DNA from: Prevotella sp.
GTDB taxonomy: Bacteria; Bacteroidota; Bacteroidia; Bacteroidales; Bacteroidaceae
Direction: 5' to 3'
Length of the DNA stretch: 64,000 nt
NCBI GenBank assembly: GCA_017561825.1
Contig: JAFZBK010000010.1
Span: 1-64,000, forward strand
The notes under the pieces were generated by a model. The model was not told the origin of the DNA. It saw nothing but the letters and a program-made list of their open reading frames with translations, and ran no database searches. This document shows positions 43,155 through 51,581 of this stretch, one piece after another (position 1 is the first letter of the stretch; each line of letters starts with the position of its first letter). The position numbers were made by a program, and so were the translations under genes.

Positions 43155-43891
43155 TGAAGATCATTAAAGGTATAAGAAAACTTATTCAATGGATGGTGGT
43201 GGCATTCTTTGCCTCCACCATCCTTTCTGTTATAGTGCTCCGTTTCGTACCGGTGTACTTCACACCCCTGATGTTCATCCGTTTGGCTGAACAGCACCAG
43301 GATGGGAAGGACCTGAAGCTCAAACATCACTGGGTGTCTTTGGAGAAGATGTCGCAGAGCATGCCGGTGGCAGTGATGGCCAGTGAGGACCAACGGTTCC
43401 TGAAGCATCACGGGTTCGACTACAAGGCTATTGAGAAGGCTACGAAGCGGAACAAGACGGGTAAACGACTGCTTGGTGCGAGTACGATCAGTCAGCAGAC
43501 CGCCAAGAATGTCTTCCTCTGGCCGGGAAGAACATGGCTGCGCAAAGGTTTGGAGGCCTATTTCACCGTGCTCATTGAACTGATGTGGAGCAAGCAGCGT
43601 ATCATGGAGGTGTACCTGAACTCCATTGAGATGGGTGATGGCATCTATGGTGTGGAGGCGGTGGCACGTGAGCATTTCGGTTGTCATGCCAAAGATCTAA
43701 CTCGTGCCAATTGTGCCTTGATAGCAGCCACCTTGCCCAATCCCAGGGTGTTCTCGTCGAAGCACCCTTCTGATTATATGGTGAAACGGAAGTATGCGAT
43801 TATGAAACAGATGAAATTCATACCGATCCTGCCGAAAGAAGGACAGAGCGTGGATCCAACGACAGTGGATGGAGGAATATATAAGAAATGA
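43154..43891 (+). CDS. mtgA: Monofunctional peptidoglycan glycosyltransferase
   Basis: GT51 enzyme that polymerises lipid II into glycan strands at the inner membrane. 245 residues: one N-terminal membrane anchor (about 12-32), then the GT51 signatures MASEDQRFLKHHGFD (about 75-89, catalytic Glu), LGASTISQQTAKNVFLWPGR (about 107-126) and KQRIMEVYLNSIEMG (about 148-162). No transpeptidase domain. The ATG begins at the last base of the OmpA gene's stop codon, and the gene overlaps the helicase start by 4 bases. Confidence 0.94.
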   Translation: MKIIKGIRKLIQWMVVAFFASTILSVIVLRFVPVYFTPLMFIRLAEQHQDGKDLKLKHHWVSLEKMSQSMPVAVMASEDQRFLKHHGFDYKAIEKATKRNKTGKRLLGASTISQQTAKNVFLWPGRTWLRKGLEAYFTVLIELMWSKQRIMEVYLNSIEMGDGIYGVEAVAREHFGCHAKDLTRANCALIAATLPNPRVFSSKHPSDYMVKRKYAIMKQMKFIPILPKEGQSVDPTTVDGGIYKK

Positions 43892-46194
43892 GAGATGAAT
43901 TGCTGGGAGCGCTGAATGAGAGTCAGCGCAAAGCCGTAGAATATATCGATGGTCCGTCGCTGGTGATTGCCGGTGCAGGATCGGGAAAGACGCGTGTGCT
44001 GACCTACAAGATTGCCTACCTGCTGGATCAGGGGATGAAGCCATGGAATATCCTGGCGCTGACGTTTACCAACAAGGCGGCCAAGGAGATGAGAAACCGT
44101 ATTGGACAGCTGGTGGGTGATGAGATTGCCCGCTATCTTTATATGGGAACGTTCCACAGCATCTTCTCTAGGATTCTCAGAAGGGAGGCGGAACGTATCG
44201 GCTATTCCAGCAACTTCACCATCTATGACGAGAGCGACAGCAGGTCGTTGATCAAGAGCATCATCAAGGAGATGAACTTCGACGACAAGGTATATAAACC
44301 TGCCACTGTACACCATCGTATCAGCATGGCGAAGAACCATCTGATATTGCCTGACCTCTATGCCATCGACAAAGATGCGCTGCAGCACGACCGTGAGTCG
44401 CGTATGCCAGCCATCAGTGCCATCTATTCAGCTTACTGTGCACGGTGCAAGCAGGCGAATGCCATGGATTTCGATGATCTGCTTACCCAGACGTTCATGC
44501 TGTTCAATGAGCATGAGGAGGTACGAAGGCAGTATGCCGAGCGTTTCCAGTTCGTGCTGGTTGACGAGTATCAGGATACGAACTCGGTACAGCAACGCAT
44601 CGTGTATCAGCTCACTGAAGAGCATCAGCGCGTCTGCGTGGTGGGGGATGATGCTCAGAGTATCTATGGCTTCCGTGGGGCGAACATTGATAATATCCTC
44701 GACTTCCAGCAGACGTACGAGGGAACCCGCTTGTTCAAGCTGGAGCAGAACTACCGTAGTACGCAGTATATTGTTCAGGCAGCCAACAGTTTGATTAGGA
44801 AGAACGAACGACAAATCCACAAGGATGTGTTCAGTCAGAACGACAAGGGCGAACGATTGGCGTTCAAGCCTGCCTACAGCGATAAAGAGGAGGCCATCAT
44901 CGTGTGTAACGATATCAAACGTATCAAACGCGATGAGCGTGGCTCATACAGCGATTTCGCCATTCTCTATCGCACTAATGCCCAGAGTAGAAGCTTTGAG
45001 GAGGTGTTTCGCAAGGAGAATATACCTTATAGAATATATGGAGGACTGAGCTTCTACCAGCGCAAGGAGATAAAGGATATCATCGCTTATTTTCGCGTGG
45101 TGGCGAATCCTGATGATGAGGAGGCGCTGAAACGTATCATCAACTATCCAGCACGCGGTATCGGTGATACGACGGTGGGGAAGATTGCTGCCTGCGCGAT
45201 GAATAACCAAACTAGTCTGTGGAACGTAATTTCTCATCCTGTCCAGTACCAGTTGGATGTGAACAAGGGAACACAGACGAAGCTCCAGCATTTCTGTGAG
45301 CTGATCACCACCTTCATTAAGAAGATGGATAACACGGATGCCTATGAGTTAGGCTCAGAGATTATCAAGGTGAGTGGAATATCAGCTGATCTGTATGGTG
45401 ACACATCCCCTGAAGCCTTGGCACGACAGGAGAACCTTGAGGAATTCCTGAGTGGTATGCAGGACTTTGTGCAAGGTCGTAAGGAGGAAGGACTGGAGCA
45501 GGAGGTGTCGCTGACGGATTTCCTGCAGGAGGTGTCGCTGATGACTGATCTTGACAGTGATGATGCAGAGGAAAATGCGCAGCGGGTAACACTGATGACC
45601 GTTCATAGCGCCAAGGGTTTGGAGTTCCCAACCGTGTTCGTGGTGGGCTTGGAAGAGAACATCTTCCCCAGTCCGCTGAGCACCACCTCCAAACGTGAGC
45701 TGGAAGAGGAGCGACGACTGCTGTATGTGGCCATCACACGTGCGGAGCGCCACTGTATCCTCACCTGTGCCAAGAACCGCTGGCGTTACGGGAAGATGGA
45801 GTTTGACACGCCCAGTCGTTTCCTGTACGACATTGATCCGAACCTTATGAAGGTTGAGGAGGAGAAGGGGGCTGACACCTTCACTGCCAGAACGTTCAAC
45901 CCATCACCGCGCATTAGGACTGCAGAACCGCGTTTCCGTCAGACAACTACCGTGCCGAGTGGTAACCTACGACGCTTGTCGGACGTGACACGTCCTTCAG
46001 CATCCACCAGTACCGCCACTACCTCCAAGCCCATGTTGCAAGAAGGGAATACCATTGAGCACGAGCGCTTTGGTGTGGGTACTGTCATCAAGGTGGAAGG
46101 AACAGGGGAGAACACAAAAGCAACTGTCCAGTTCCGTCATGCGGGTACCAAACAGTTGCTGTTGAAATTTGCTAAATACAAGGTGATTGGATAG
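43888..46194 (+). CDS. UvrD/PcrA-type ATP-dependent DNA helicase
   Basis: Superfamily 1A 3'-5' helicase acting in repair and replication restart. 768 residues: NESQRKAVE Q-motif, Walker A AGAGSGKTRVL near residues 28-38, TFTNKAAKEM (Ia), VDEYQDTN Walker B near 225, GDDAQSIYGFRGA (III) near 250, QNYRST (IV) near 285, TVHSAKGLEFPTVF (V) near 570, and VAITRAER (VI) near 618. The C-terminal tail ends in a Tudor-like PcrA domain (IEHERFGVGTVIKVEG). It overlaps mtgA by 4 bases. Confidence 0.95.
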   Translation: MRDELLGALNESQRKAVEYIDGPSLVIAGAGSGKTRVLTYKIAYLLDQGMKPWNILALTFTNKAAKEMRNRIGQLVGDEIARYLYMGTFHSIFSRILRREAERIGYSSNFTIYDESDSRSLIKSIIKEMNFDDKVYKPATVHHRISMAKNHLILPDLYAIDKDALQHDRESRMPAISAIYSAYCARCKQANAMDFDDLLTQTFMLFNEHEEVRRQYAERFQFVLVDEYQDTNSVQQRIVYQLTEEHQRVCVVGDDAQSIYGFRGANIDNILDFQQTYEGTRLFKLEQNYRSTQYIVQAANSLIRKNERQIHKDVFSQNDKGERLAFKPAYSDKEEAIIVCNDIKRIKRDERGSYSDFAILYRTNAQSRSFEEVFRKENIPYRIYGGLSFYQRKEIKDIIAYFRVVANPDDEEALKRIINYPARGIGDTTVGKIAACAMNNQTSLWNVISHPVQYQLDVNKGTQTKLQHFCELITTFIKKMDNTDAYELGSEIIKVSGISADLYGDTSPEALARQENLEEFLSGMQDFVQGRKEEGLEQEVSLTDFLQEVSLMTDLDSDDAEENAQRVTLMTVHSAKGLEFPTVFVVGLEENIFPSPLSTTSKRELEEERRLLYVAITRAERHCILTCAKNRWRYGKMEFDTPSRFLYDIDPNLMKVEEEKGADTFTARTFNPSPRIRTAEPRFRQTTTVPSGNLRRLSDVTRPSASTSTATTSKPMLQEGNTIEHERFGVGTVIKVEGTGENTKATVQFRHAGTKQLLLKFAKYKVIG

Positions 46195-46198
46195 GGCG

Positions 46199-46327
46199 CT
46201 ATAACGCTTCGTCGTCAGGGCGCTCCAGCTTTTTCTTCAGCTCGGGAAGATGCTTTCTCTTCCTGAGCCACTCAGCCTTCCTAACCTCGTAGTCCTCTTG
46301 ATGACGTTCCAGATAGTTGTCAGCCAT
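46199..46327 (-). CDS. Small conserved-type protein, 42 aa
   Basis: Open frame from ATG 46327 to TAG 46199, product MADNYLERHQEDYEVRKAEW and a further 22 mostly Lys/Arg/Glu residues ending PDDEAL. The start resembles the MADNYLE- openings of tiny Bacteroidetes proteins that are often labelled dehydrogenase without evidence. Strongly charged and probably a single helix; no function can be given. It fills the gap between the helicase and the DUF4270 gene and lies 8 bases upstream-side of the latter's stop, on the same strand. Confidence 0.6.
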   Translation of the reverse strand: MADNYLERHQEDYEVRKAEWLRKRKHLPELKKKLERPDDEAL

Positions 46328-46335
46328 CGCAAGGG

Positions 46336-47841
46336 TTATTTGTTCGAGAACTTACTGTAGATCACGTTGATGTGGATGTCACCATTCACATTCTCGCTAC
46401 CGCCTACCAGTCGCAGACTGGTAGGTGACATATCGTTCATCACACGACTGATGGCGGTACCACCGCTTGTCGTGGTTGTGGTGTTCACCGTAACGGGAAC
46501 GATCACCACCTTGTTCCAGTTGGGATGCGTGATGGTATAGTCGCTGCCGCCCTTCTTCTTCTGGTCTGCCATATAACGGATCAGATTAGATATATTCTCG
46601 AAGGTATAGCTGTCTTTGTAGATCTTCTTCACCGTTGTGCTATAGTAGCTGCTGCCGGAACTAACAGCTGTGTAGTCGCGCTCCTTGACGTAAGAGTTGA
46701 CGTTGTTGGGCAGACTGTTCTTCTCGAAGAAGGTGTAAAGACTGTCCTTGGGTACCATGAGCAGGTAGGTGGGCAGGTTGAAACTGTAGTCAGAATGACT
46801 TGTATCCTGAATTCTCGTCAGTGCCAGACGTGCTGTGTTCAGCGTGTCGTTCTGATGGTTGTTGATAATCTCGTCAACGGGGAGTGTGAGTTCGGTGAAA
46901 ATACCTGCCGGGCTCTTGATATAGGTACAACTGTTGTCGCTTGCCAGTCGCTCAATCGACCGCTGGTCGTTGGTGATACGGGTGGTCTGCAGCACCTCTT
47001 CCGTACCCGAGAAGGATGTTCTTCCCACCTCCTCGTTACCATCCTCATCCTTGATCTTGAAATAGATCACCATCCAGCTGATGTTCACGTAGGCCATGGC
47101 ACCGGTTCCGTCCTTGATCTTCACATAGAAGCCAGGACATACATGGTGCACGAACTGGTAGGAGTTCTTAAAGTAATTCGGGTTCTCGAAGTATTTACGC
47201 ATCACATACGTACCGAAGTTGTTGTACGTCTTACCATCACTGTCGGTATAGGGCTCATTCAGCGTGAGGTGGATGCTCGGAAGGAAGTCGGACGTGGTAC
47301 GCAGACTGTCGTCCACATTCTGGTCGGCTAGCGTGAACACCTTGTCAATCTTGATACCATCCTCGCGGATATAACCATTGGCAAAGGGATCGTAGTTGGA
47401 GTAATACAACTGGTTCTCTTCCAAGGGCTTTGCCATCTCGTAGGCCGTAAGCTTCATGGTAGAGAGTGAATCACCAAAGAATTTACTGTAATACAGACCG
47501 ATGATACAGGAGTCGGCCACCACTTCACCGTTGATTCTGCTCAAAATACTGTCTTGAGCAGGGAATGCCGTGGAATTGATGGAATTGAACTGAACCATGA
47601 AGTCGCCTGTAACATATGCGCCCGTTTCAGGATCCTTAATCCTGCCGAGATAGCCTGTGGCAGTACGGGAAAGGACGGAGTCTGCTATGATGGAGCGTGA
47701 TGTAACCAAGAAACTATCTGTGGTTATCTTCAGAAAATCCATGTTATCCGTGAGTGACGAACCGATCGTCTCTGTTGTTTCATCACAGGATGAGAGTGCC
47801 ATAACGAACAGCACGAGTCCTGTCAGAAGTTTTGCTTTCAT
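46336..47841 (-). CDS. DUF4270 lipoprotein
   Basis: 501 residues with a lipoprotein signal (MKAKLLTGLVLFVMALSSC). The mature part is rich in beta strands and Thr/Ser/Asn and follows the DUF4270 pattern: DETTETIGSSLTDN after the Cys, VADSCIIGLYYSKFFGDSLS near 105-124, YVMRKYFENPNYFKNS near 210 and a C-terminal VIVPVTVNTTTTT segment. The family is common next to the short starch-synthase-like gene in Bacteroidetes, as here, but has no known role; an outer-membrane location is likely. Start set at 47841 rather than 47886 from the signal peptide. Confidence 0.85.
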   Translation of the reverse strand: MKAKLLTGLVLFVMALSSCDETTETIGSSLTDNMDFLKITTDSFLVTSRSIIADSVLSRTATGYLGRIKDPETGAYVTGDFMVQFNSINSTAFPAQDSILSRINGEVVADSCIIGLYYSKFFGDSLSTMKLTAYEMAKPLEENQLYYSNYDPFANGYIREDGIKIDKVFTLADQNVDDSLRTTSDFLPSIHLTLNEPYTDSDGKTYNNFGTYVMRKYFENPNYFKNSYQFVHHVCPGFYVKIKDGTGAMAYVNISWMVIYFKIKDEDGNEEVGRTSFSGTEEVLQTTRITNDQRSIERLASDNSCTYIKSPAGIFTELTLPVDEIINNHQNDTLNTARLALTRIQDTSHSDYSFNLPTYLLMVPKDSLYTFFEKNSLPNNVNSYVKERDYTAVSSGSSYYSTTVKKIYKDSYTFENISNLIRYMADQKKKGGSDYTITHPNWNKVVIVPVTVNTTTTTSGGTAISRVMNDMSPTSLRLVGGSENVNGDIHINVIYSKFSNK

Positions 47842-47854
47842 TGAATCAAAATTA

Positions 47855-48679
47855 TTATCCTTCAATCTCATCGCCATATACCTCATCGTAGAACAGGTCG
47901 TACGGCTCGCTGATATTCTCTTCGCCCGGATAGCGCATCACAGGCTTTCCTTTGTCGATGGCATACTGAACGAGCAGCGGGTTGACGCTGTTGCCGGCTT
48001 CCACCACGCCATCCGAATAGTCGATGGCCAACTTATTGAGCTCGACGAAGTCGAACGGATCCTTATATGCATCGAGCAGCTCCCGCTTGGCATCCTTGAA
48101 CACGATGCTGTCCTTGAAACGCTCACCCAGGTCGTTCTTCAGTTCCTTGCTGCAGAGCGAGGTGATGACCTTGGTATTGGCAAACGAGGGCTCATCATGG
48201 TAGGCTGTCTTGATGTACAGTGGGATCACTGCGCTCATCCAGCCCTGACAGTGGATAATGTCTGGCACCCAGCGGAGCTTCTTCACCGTCTCCAATACGC
48301 CACGGGCGAAGAAGATGGCACGCTCACCGTTGTCGGTATATTCCACACCGTTCTCATCAGCCTCCATCTGTCGTTTGGTGAAATAGTCATCATTGTCGAT
48401 GAAATATACCTGGATGCGAGTCTGCGGAATCGAGGCCACCTTGATGATCAGTGGATGATCCGTCTCGTCGATGATAAGCATCATGCGCGAAAGACGTATT
48501 ACCTCATGCAGCTGACCACGACGTTCATTGATATTTCCCCATTTCGGCATGAACGTGCGGATCTCATAGCCTTTGTCCTGAATGGCCTGAGGAAGATTAC
48601 GTCCGAGCAGCGACAATTCACTGTCGGGAACATAGGGAGTGATCTCCTGGTTGATGAATAATACCTTCTTTGCCTTCAT
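47855..48679 (-). CDS. Glycogen/starch synthase N-terminal domain protein (short GT5-like)
   Basis: 274 residues that match only the N-terminal Rossmann half of glycogen synthase: VLFINQEITPYVPDSELSLLGRNLP at the start, MPKWGNINERRGQLHEV near 50, VYFIDNDDYF near 98, ERAIFFARGVLE near 124 and PDIIHCQGWMSAVIPLYIK near 144-162. Full-length GlgA is about 480 residues; the C-terminal half with the second nucleotide-binding site is absent, and the gene ends cleanly before the DUF4270 gene. This short form is a known Bacteroidetes type; glycogen synthase activity is uncertain. The -7 box at 48701 fixes the start at 48679. Confidence 0.82.
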   Translation of the reverse strand: MKAKKVLFINQEITPYVPDSELSLLGRNLPQAIQDKGYEIRTFMPKWGNINERRGQLHEVIRLSRMMLIIDETDHPLIIKVASIPQTRIQVYFIDNDDYFTKRQMEADENGVEYTDNGERAIFFARGVLETVKKLRWVPDIIHCQGWMSAVIPLYIKTAYHDEPSFANTKVITSLCSKELKNDLGERFKDSIVFKDAKRELLDAYKDPFDFVELNKLAIDYSDGVVEAGNSVNPLLVQYAIDKGKPVMRYPGEENISEPYDLFYDEVYGDEIEG

Positions 48680-48700
48680 GATGATTTCATTTTTGATGTG

Positions 48701-48708
48701 CAAAGATA
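48701..48708 (-). promoter_or_regulatory. -7 box of the GT5-like gene
   Basis: TATCTTTG on the minus strand, 21 bases before the ATG. Confidence 0.65.
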
Positions 48709-48786
48709 CGAAAAATATTTGATATAATCGAACCTTTTTGTTTCTTTAACGTGCAACGACCTTCTGCATACGTCTTTAGAAACAAC

Positions 48787-48817
48787 AAAAAAGGCACGGG
48801 GTGTGTAGCCTCGTGCC
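48787..48817 (-). terminator. Terminator of the decarboxylase operon
   Basis: 9-bp stem ggcacgggg/cctcgtgcc with one G:U pair, followed on the minus strand by T6. It lies 24 bases after the BCCP stop. Confidence 0.88.
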
Positions 48818-48841
48818 CTTGGATATGTTCCTTATGAACGG

Positions 48842-49279
48842 TTATTCAATGACAACAAGTGGGGTGTCTTCCATCACACTGTCACCTACCTTCACCAGAA
48901 CGGCTGTCACCTTTCCGCTCTTTTCGGCATCGAGGTTGTTGGCCATCTTCATGGCTTCGAGTACTACGACGGTGTCGCCGGTAGAAACTGTGTCACCCAC
49001 AGCCACCTTTACGTCGATAATGACACCTGGCAGCGGCGCTTTCAGGGCGTTGGCCGTGTTCACGTTGGCGGGTGCTTCAGTGGCAGGAGCATCAGCGGGA
49101 GCACTCTGAGAAGCGGCACCGGTCTTTACAACCACCTTCTTCTTCTCGGGTTCCGGCTCTTTCTCCATCTCTACCTTGAATTCCTCACCGTTGACGGTTA
49201 CGTTGGCGATGTTCTCAACGATATCACCGATTGCAACCTCGTATTTCGTCCCATTGATAATATACTTGTATTCTTTCAT
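48842..49279 (-). CDS. Biotin carboxyl carrier protein
   Basis: Carries carboxybiotin for a decarboxylase/carboxylase complex. 145 residues: an N-terminal segment (MKEYKYIINGTKYEVAIGD), a flexible Ala/Pro-rich linker about 55-75, and a C-terminal biotinyl domain with LEAMKMANNL (biotinyl Lys in EAMKM near residue 110) and VGDSVMEDTPLVVIE. It follows the carboxyltransferase and the small subunit, as in methylmalonyl-CoA decarboxylase or propionyl-CoA carboxylase clusters, and ends the operon. Confidence 0.93.
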   Translation of the reverse strand: MKEYKYIINGTKYEVAIGDIVENIANVTVNGEEFKVEMEKEPEPEKKKVVVKTGAASQSAPADAPATEAPANVNTANALKAPLPGVIIDVKVAVGDTVSTGDTVVVLEAMKMANNLDAEKSGKVTAVLVKVGDSVMEDTPLVVIE

Positions 49280-49292
49280 ACGATTTGTTTTT

Positions 49293-49451
49293 TTAAGGAT
49301 GTTGGGTCATGGTCAGCATTCTCGAAGCCCAGTCAGTACGGCGCTCCTTGATGGTGATGATGCCTGTTTCCTTATCGTGCACGTTGTTGCCTTGGAACTC
49401 ATGCATGGCAAGAGCGATAGCGGCATACACTTCGTTATTGACTTTTCCCAT
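49293..49451 (-). CDS. Small decarboxylase-associated subunit, 52 aa
   Basis: Open frame from ATG 49451 to TAA 49293, product MGKVNNEVYAAIALAMHEFQ, then a segment with NNVHDKETGIITIK and RTDWASRML. It sits exactly between the carboxyltransferase and BCCP genes with short gaps (12 and 13 bases). The VHD-x-E-x-G-x-(I/L)-T-I pattern resembles the soluble end of OadG-type gamma subunits of sodium-pumping decarboxylases; the membrane helix of OadG is missing. Likely a docking subunit of the complex; this is inference. Confidence 0.72.
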   Translation of the reverse strand: MGKVNNEVYAAIALAMHEFQGNNVHDKETGIITIKERRTDWASRMLTMTQHP

Positions 49452-49463
49452 AATGATTTGGTT

Positions 49464-51029
49464 TTACATCGGAATATTACCGTGTTTCTTAGCGGGCAGA
49501 CCCTGACGCTTGGTAGCCAGCTGAGCCAGAGCGCGACAGATGCGGAAACGTGTGTTGCGCGGCTCGATTACATCATCGATGTAACCATACTTGGCTGCCT
49601 GGTACGGGTTAGCAAAGAGCTCAGAGTACTCATCCTCCTTCTCGGCGATGAATGCCTTCACGTCCTCACCTGCTTCCTTCTTAGCCTTGGCTTCCTTAGC
49701 GTAGAGAACGGCAACGGCACCAGAGGCACCCATCACGGCAATCTCAGCGTTCGGCCATGCATAGTTGATGTCGGTACGCAGCTGCTTGCAGCCCATCACG
49801 ATATGACTACCACCGTAGCTCTTACGCAGGGTAACGGTTACCTTAGGTACGGTAGCCTCACCGTAAGCATAGAGCAACTGTGCTCCGTGCAGAATCACGG
49901 CGTTGTACTCCTGACCTGTTCCGGGAAGGAATCCAGGAACGTCAACGAGTGATACGATGGGGATATTGAATGCGTCGCAGAAACGTACGAAGCGGGCACC
50001 CTTACGACTGGCGTTCACATCGAGCACACCAGCATAGCAAGAAGGCTGGTTGGCCACGATACCTACGCTCTGACCGTTGAAGCGGGCGAAGCCCACGATG
50101 ATGTTCTTGGCGAACTTCGGCTGAACCTCGAAGAACTCCCCGTTGTCCACCACGGCACCAATCACCTTGTACATGTCGTATGCCTGGTTTGGATCGTCGG
50201 GCAGAATCTCGTTCAGACTGTCTTCCATACGGTTGATGGGGTCTGTGCAATCCTTACGTGGAGCCTGCTCCATATTGTTGCTTGGGATATAGCTCAAGAG
50301 CGTCTTGATCATCTCGATGGCCTCCTCCTCGGTAGAAGCAGTGAAGTGGGTAACACCACTCTTGGTAGAGTGTACACTGGCACCACCCAGGTGCTCCTGA
50401 TCCACATCCTCACCTGTTACTGACTTCACCACTTTCGGACCAGTCAGGAACATATAAGAGGTGTTCTCCATCATCAAGGTGAAGTCGGTCAATGCAGGAG
50501 AATAAACAGCACCACCAGCACACGGACCGAAGATACCGCTGATCTGCGGGATCACGCCAGAGGCCAGGATATTACGCTCAAAAATCTCAGCGTAGCCGCC
50601 CAGGGCGTTGATACCTTCCTGGATACGTGCACCACCTGAGTCGTTGATACCGATCACAGGAGCGCCCATCTTCATACCGAGATCCATCACCTTACAGATC
50701 TTCTCTGCCATGGTCTCTGACAAAGAACCGCCGTTTACGGTGAAGTCCTGGGCAAAAACATACACCAGTCGTCCGTCAATGGTTCCGCTACCGGCAACGA
50801 CACCGTCGCCCAGGAACTGCTTCTTCTCCATACCGAAGTTGGTACAGCGGTGGAGCTTGAACATGTCAACTTCCTCAAAGCTGCCTTCGTCGAGCAGCAT
50901 GTCGATACGCTCACGGGCTGTGTATTTACCACGTGCATGCTGTTTCTCAATGGCTTTCTCGCCACCGCCAAGGCGAGCCTGCTCACGCTTGGCGATAAGA
51001 TTCTTGATCTTTTCTAATTGTTTGCTCAT
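49464..51029 (-). CDS. Acyl-CoA carboxyltransferase (methylmalonyl-CoA decarboxylase alpha / propionyl-CoA carboxylase beta)
   Basis: Transfers CO2 between biotin and propionyl/methylmalonyl-CoA. 521 residues with both crotonase-like halves: [15 protein letters not shown] near residue 24-38, [19 protein letters not shown] near 101, [13 protein letters not shown] near 125-137, [16 protein letters not shown] near 168, [18 protein letters not shown] near 358-375, [12 protein letters not shown] near 407 and a C-terminal region ending [11 protein letters not shown]. With the epimerase upstream and BCCP downstream it forms the succinate-to-propionate branch. Whether it works as decarboxylase or carboxylase cannot be told from sequence. 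Confidence 0.94.
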   Translation of the reverse strand: MSKQLEKIKNLIAKREQARLGGGEKAIEKQHARGKYTARERIDMLLDEGSFEEVDMFKLHRCTNFGMEKKQFLGDGVVAGSGTIDGRLVYVFAQDFTVNGGSLSETMAEKICKVMDLGMKMGAPVIGINDSGGARIQEGINALGGYAEIFERNILASGVIPQISGIFGPCAGGAVYSPALTDFTLMMENTSYMFLTGPKVVKSVTGEDVDQEHLGGASVHSTKSGVTHFTASTEEEAIEMIKTLLSYIPSNNMEQAPRKDCTDPINRMEDSLNEILPDDPNQAYDMYKVIGAVVDNGEFFEVQPKFAKNIIVGFARFNGQSVGIVANQPSCYAGVLDVNASRKGARFVRFCDAFNIPIVSLVDVPGFLPGTGQEYNAVILHGAQLLYAYGEATVPKVTVTLRKSYGGSHIVMGCKQLRTDINYAWPNAEIAVMGASGAVAVLYAKEAKAKKEAGEDVKAFIAEKEDEYSELFANPYQAAKYGYIDDVIEPRNTRFRICRALAQLATKRQGLPAKKHGNIPM

Positions 51030-51074
51030 TGTTTTATGAATTGGACAAATTGCCTAAAAGACTATTTGTAATAA

Positions 51075-51479
51075 TTAGTGCTCACAGAGTTCGGTCAGGA
51101 TACCGCAAGTAGATTTCGGGTGCAGGAACGCAATATTCAGGTTCTCAGCACCTTTACGAGGAGCCTGATCGATCAGACGGATTCCCTTGCCGTCACATTC
51201 AGCAAGTGCATTGGCAACACCGTCCTCAATACAGAAAGCTACATGATGTACACCCTTGTTACCTTTGTCGAGCCACTTCTGAATGGTGCTCTCGGGTGAT
51301 GTCGGCTCCAGGAGCTCGAGTTTTACTTCGCCGCACTTCAGGAAGGCGGTCTTCACTTTCTGGTCTTCCACCGTTTCAATAGCATAACACTCCAGTCCCA
51401 GTACTTCCTTGAAGTACGGCAGAGCCTCTTCAATGCTCTGGACTGCAATTCCTAAATGTTCGATGTGTGAAATCTTCAT
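51075..51479 (-). CDS. mce: Methylmalonyl-CoA epimerase
   Basis: Interconverts (R)- and (S)-methylmalonyl-CoA. 134 residues, glyoxalase fold: HIEHLGIAVQSIEEALPYF at the start (first metal His), KLELLEPTSPES near 60 (metal Glu), GVHHVAFCIED near 81 (second His) and FLHPKSTCGILTEL near the end (last Glu). Normal length. Upstream frame to 51548 is not used because the promoter lies within it. First gene of the operon with the carboxyltransferase, small subunit and BCCP. Confidence 0.95.
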   Translation of the reverse strand: MKISHIEHLGIAVQSIEEALPYFKEVLGLECYAIETVEDQKVKTAFLKCGEVKLELLEPTSPESTIQKWLDKGNKGVHHVAFCIEDGVANALAECDGKGIRLIDQAPRKGAENLNIAFLHPKSTCGILTELCEH

Positions 51480-51517
51480 GATGAATGAATTAATTAGCGT
51501 GAATATTTTATATGGCG

Positions 51518-51549
51518 CAAAGGTACGGATTATTTTCCAATGCGCCAAA
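51518..51549 (-). promoter_or_regulatory. Promoter of the mce operon
   Basis: TTTG (51546-51549), 20-base spacer, TACCTTTG (51518-51525) on the minus strand. Confidence 0.75.
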
Positions 51550-51581
51550 TATGGATGCTTAATAATTCCAAAAATATAGTG

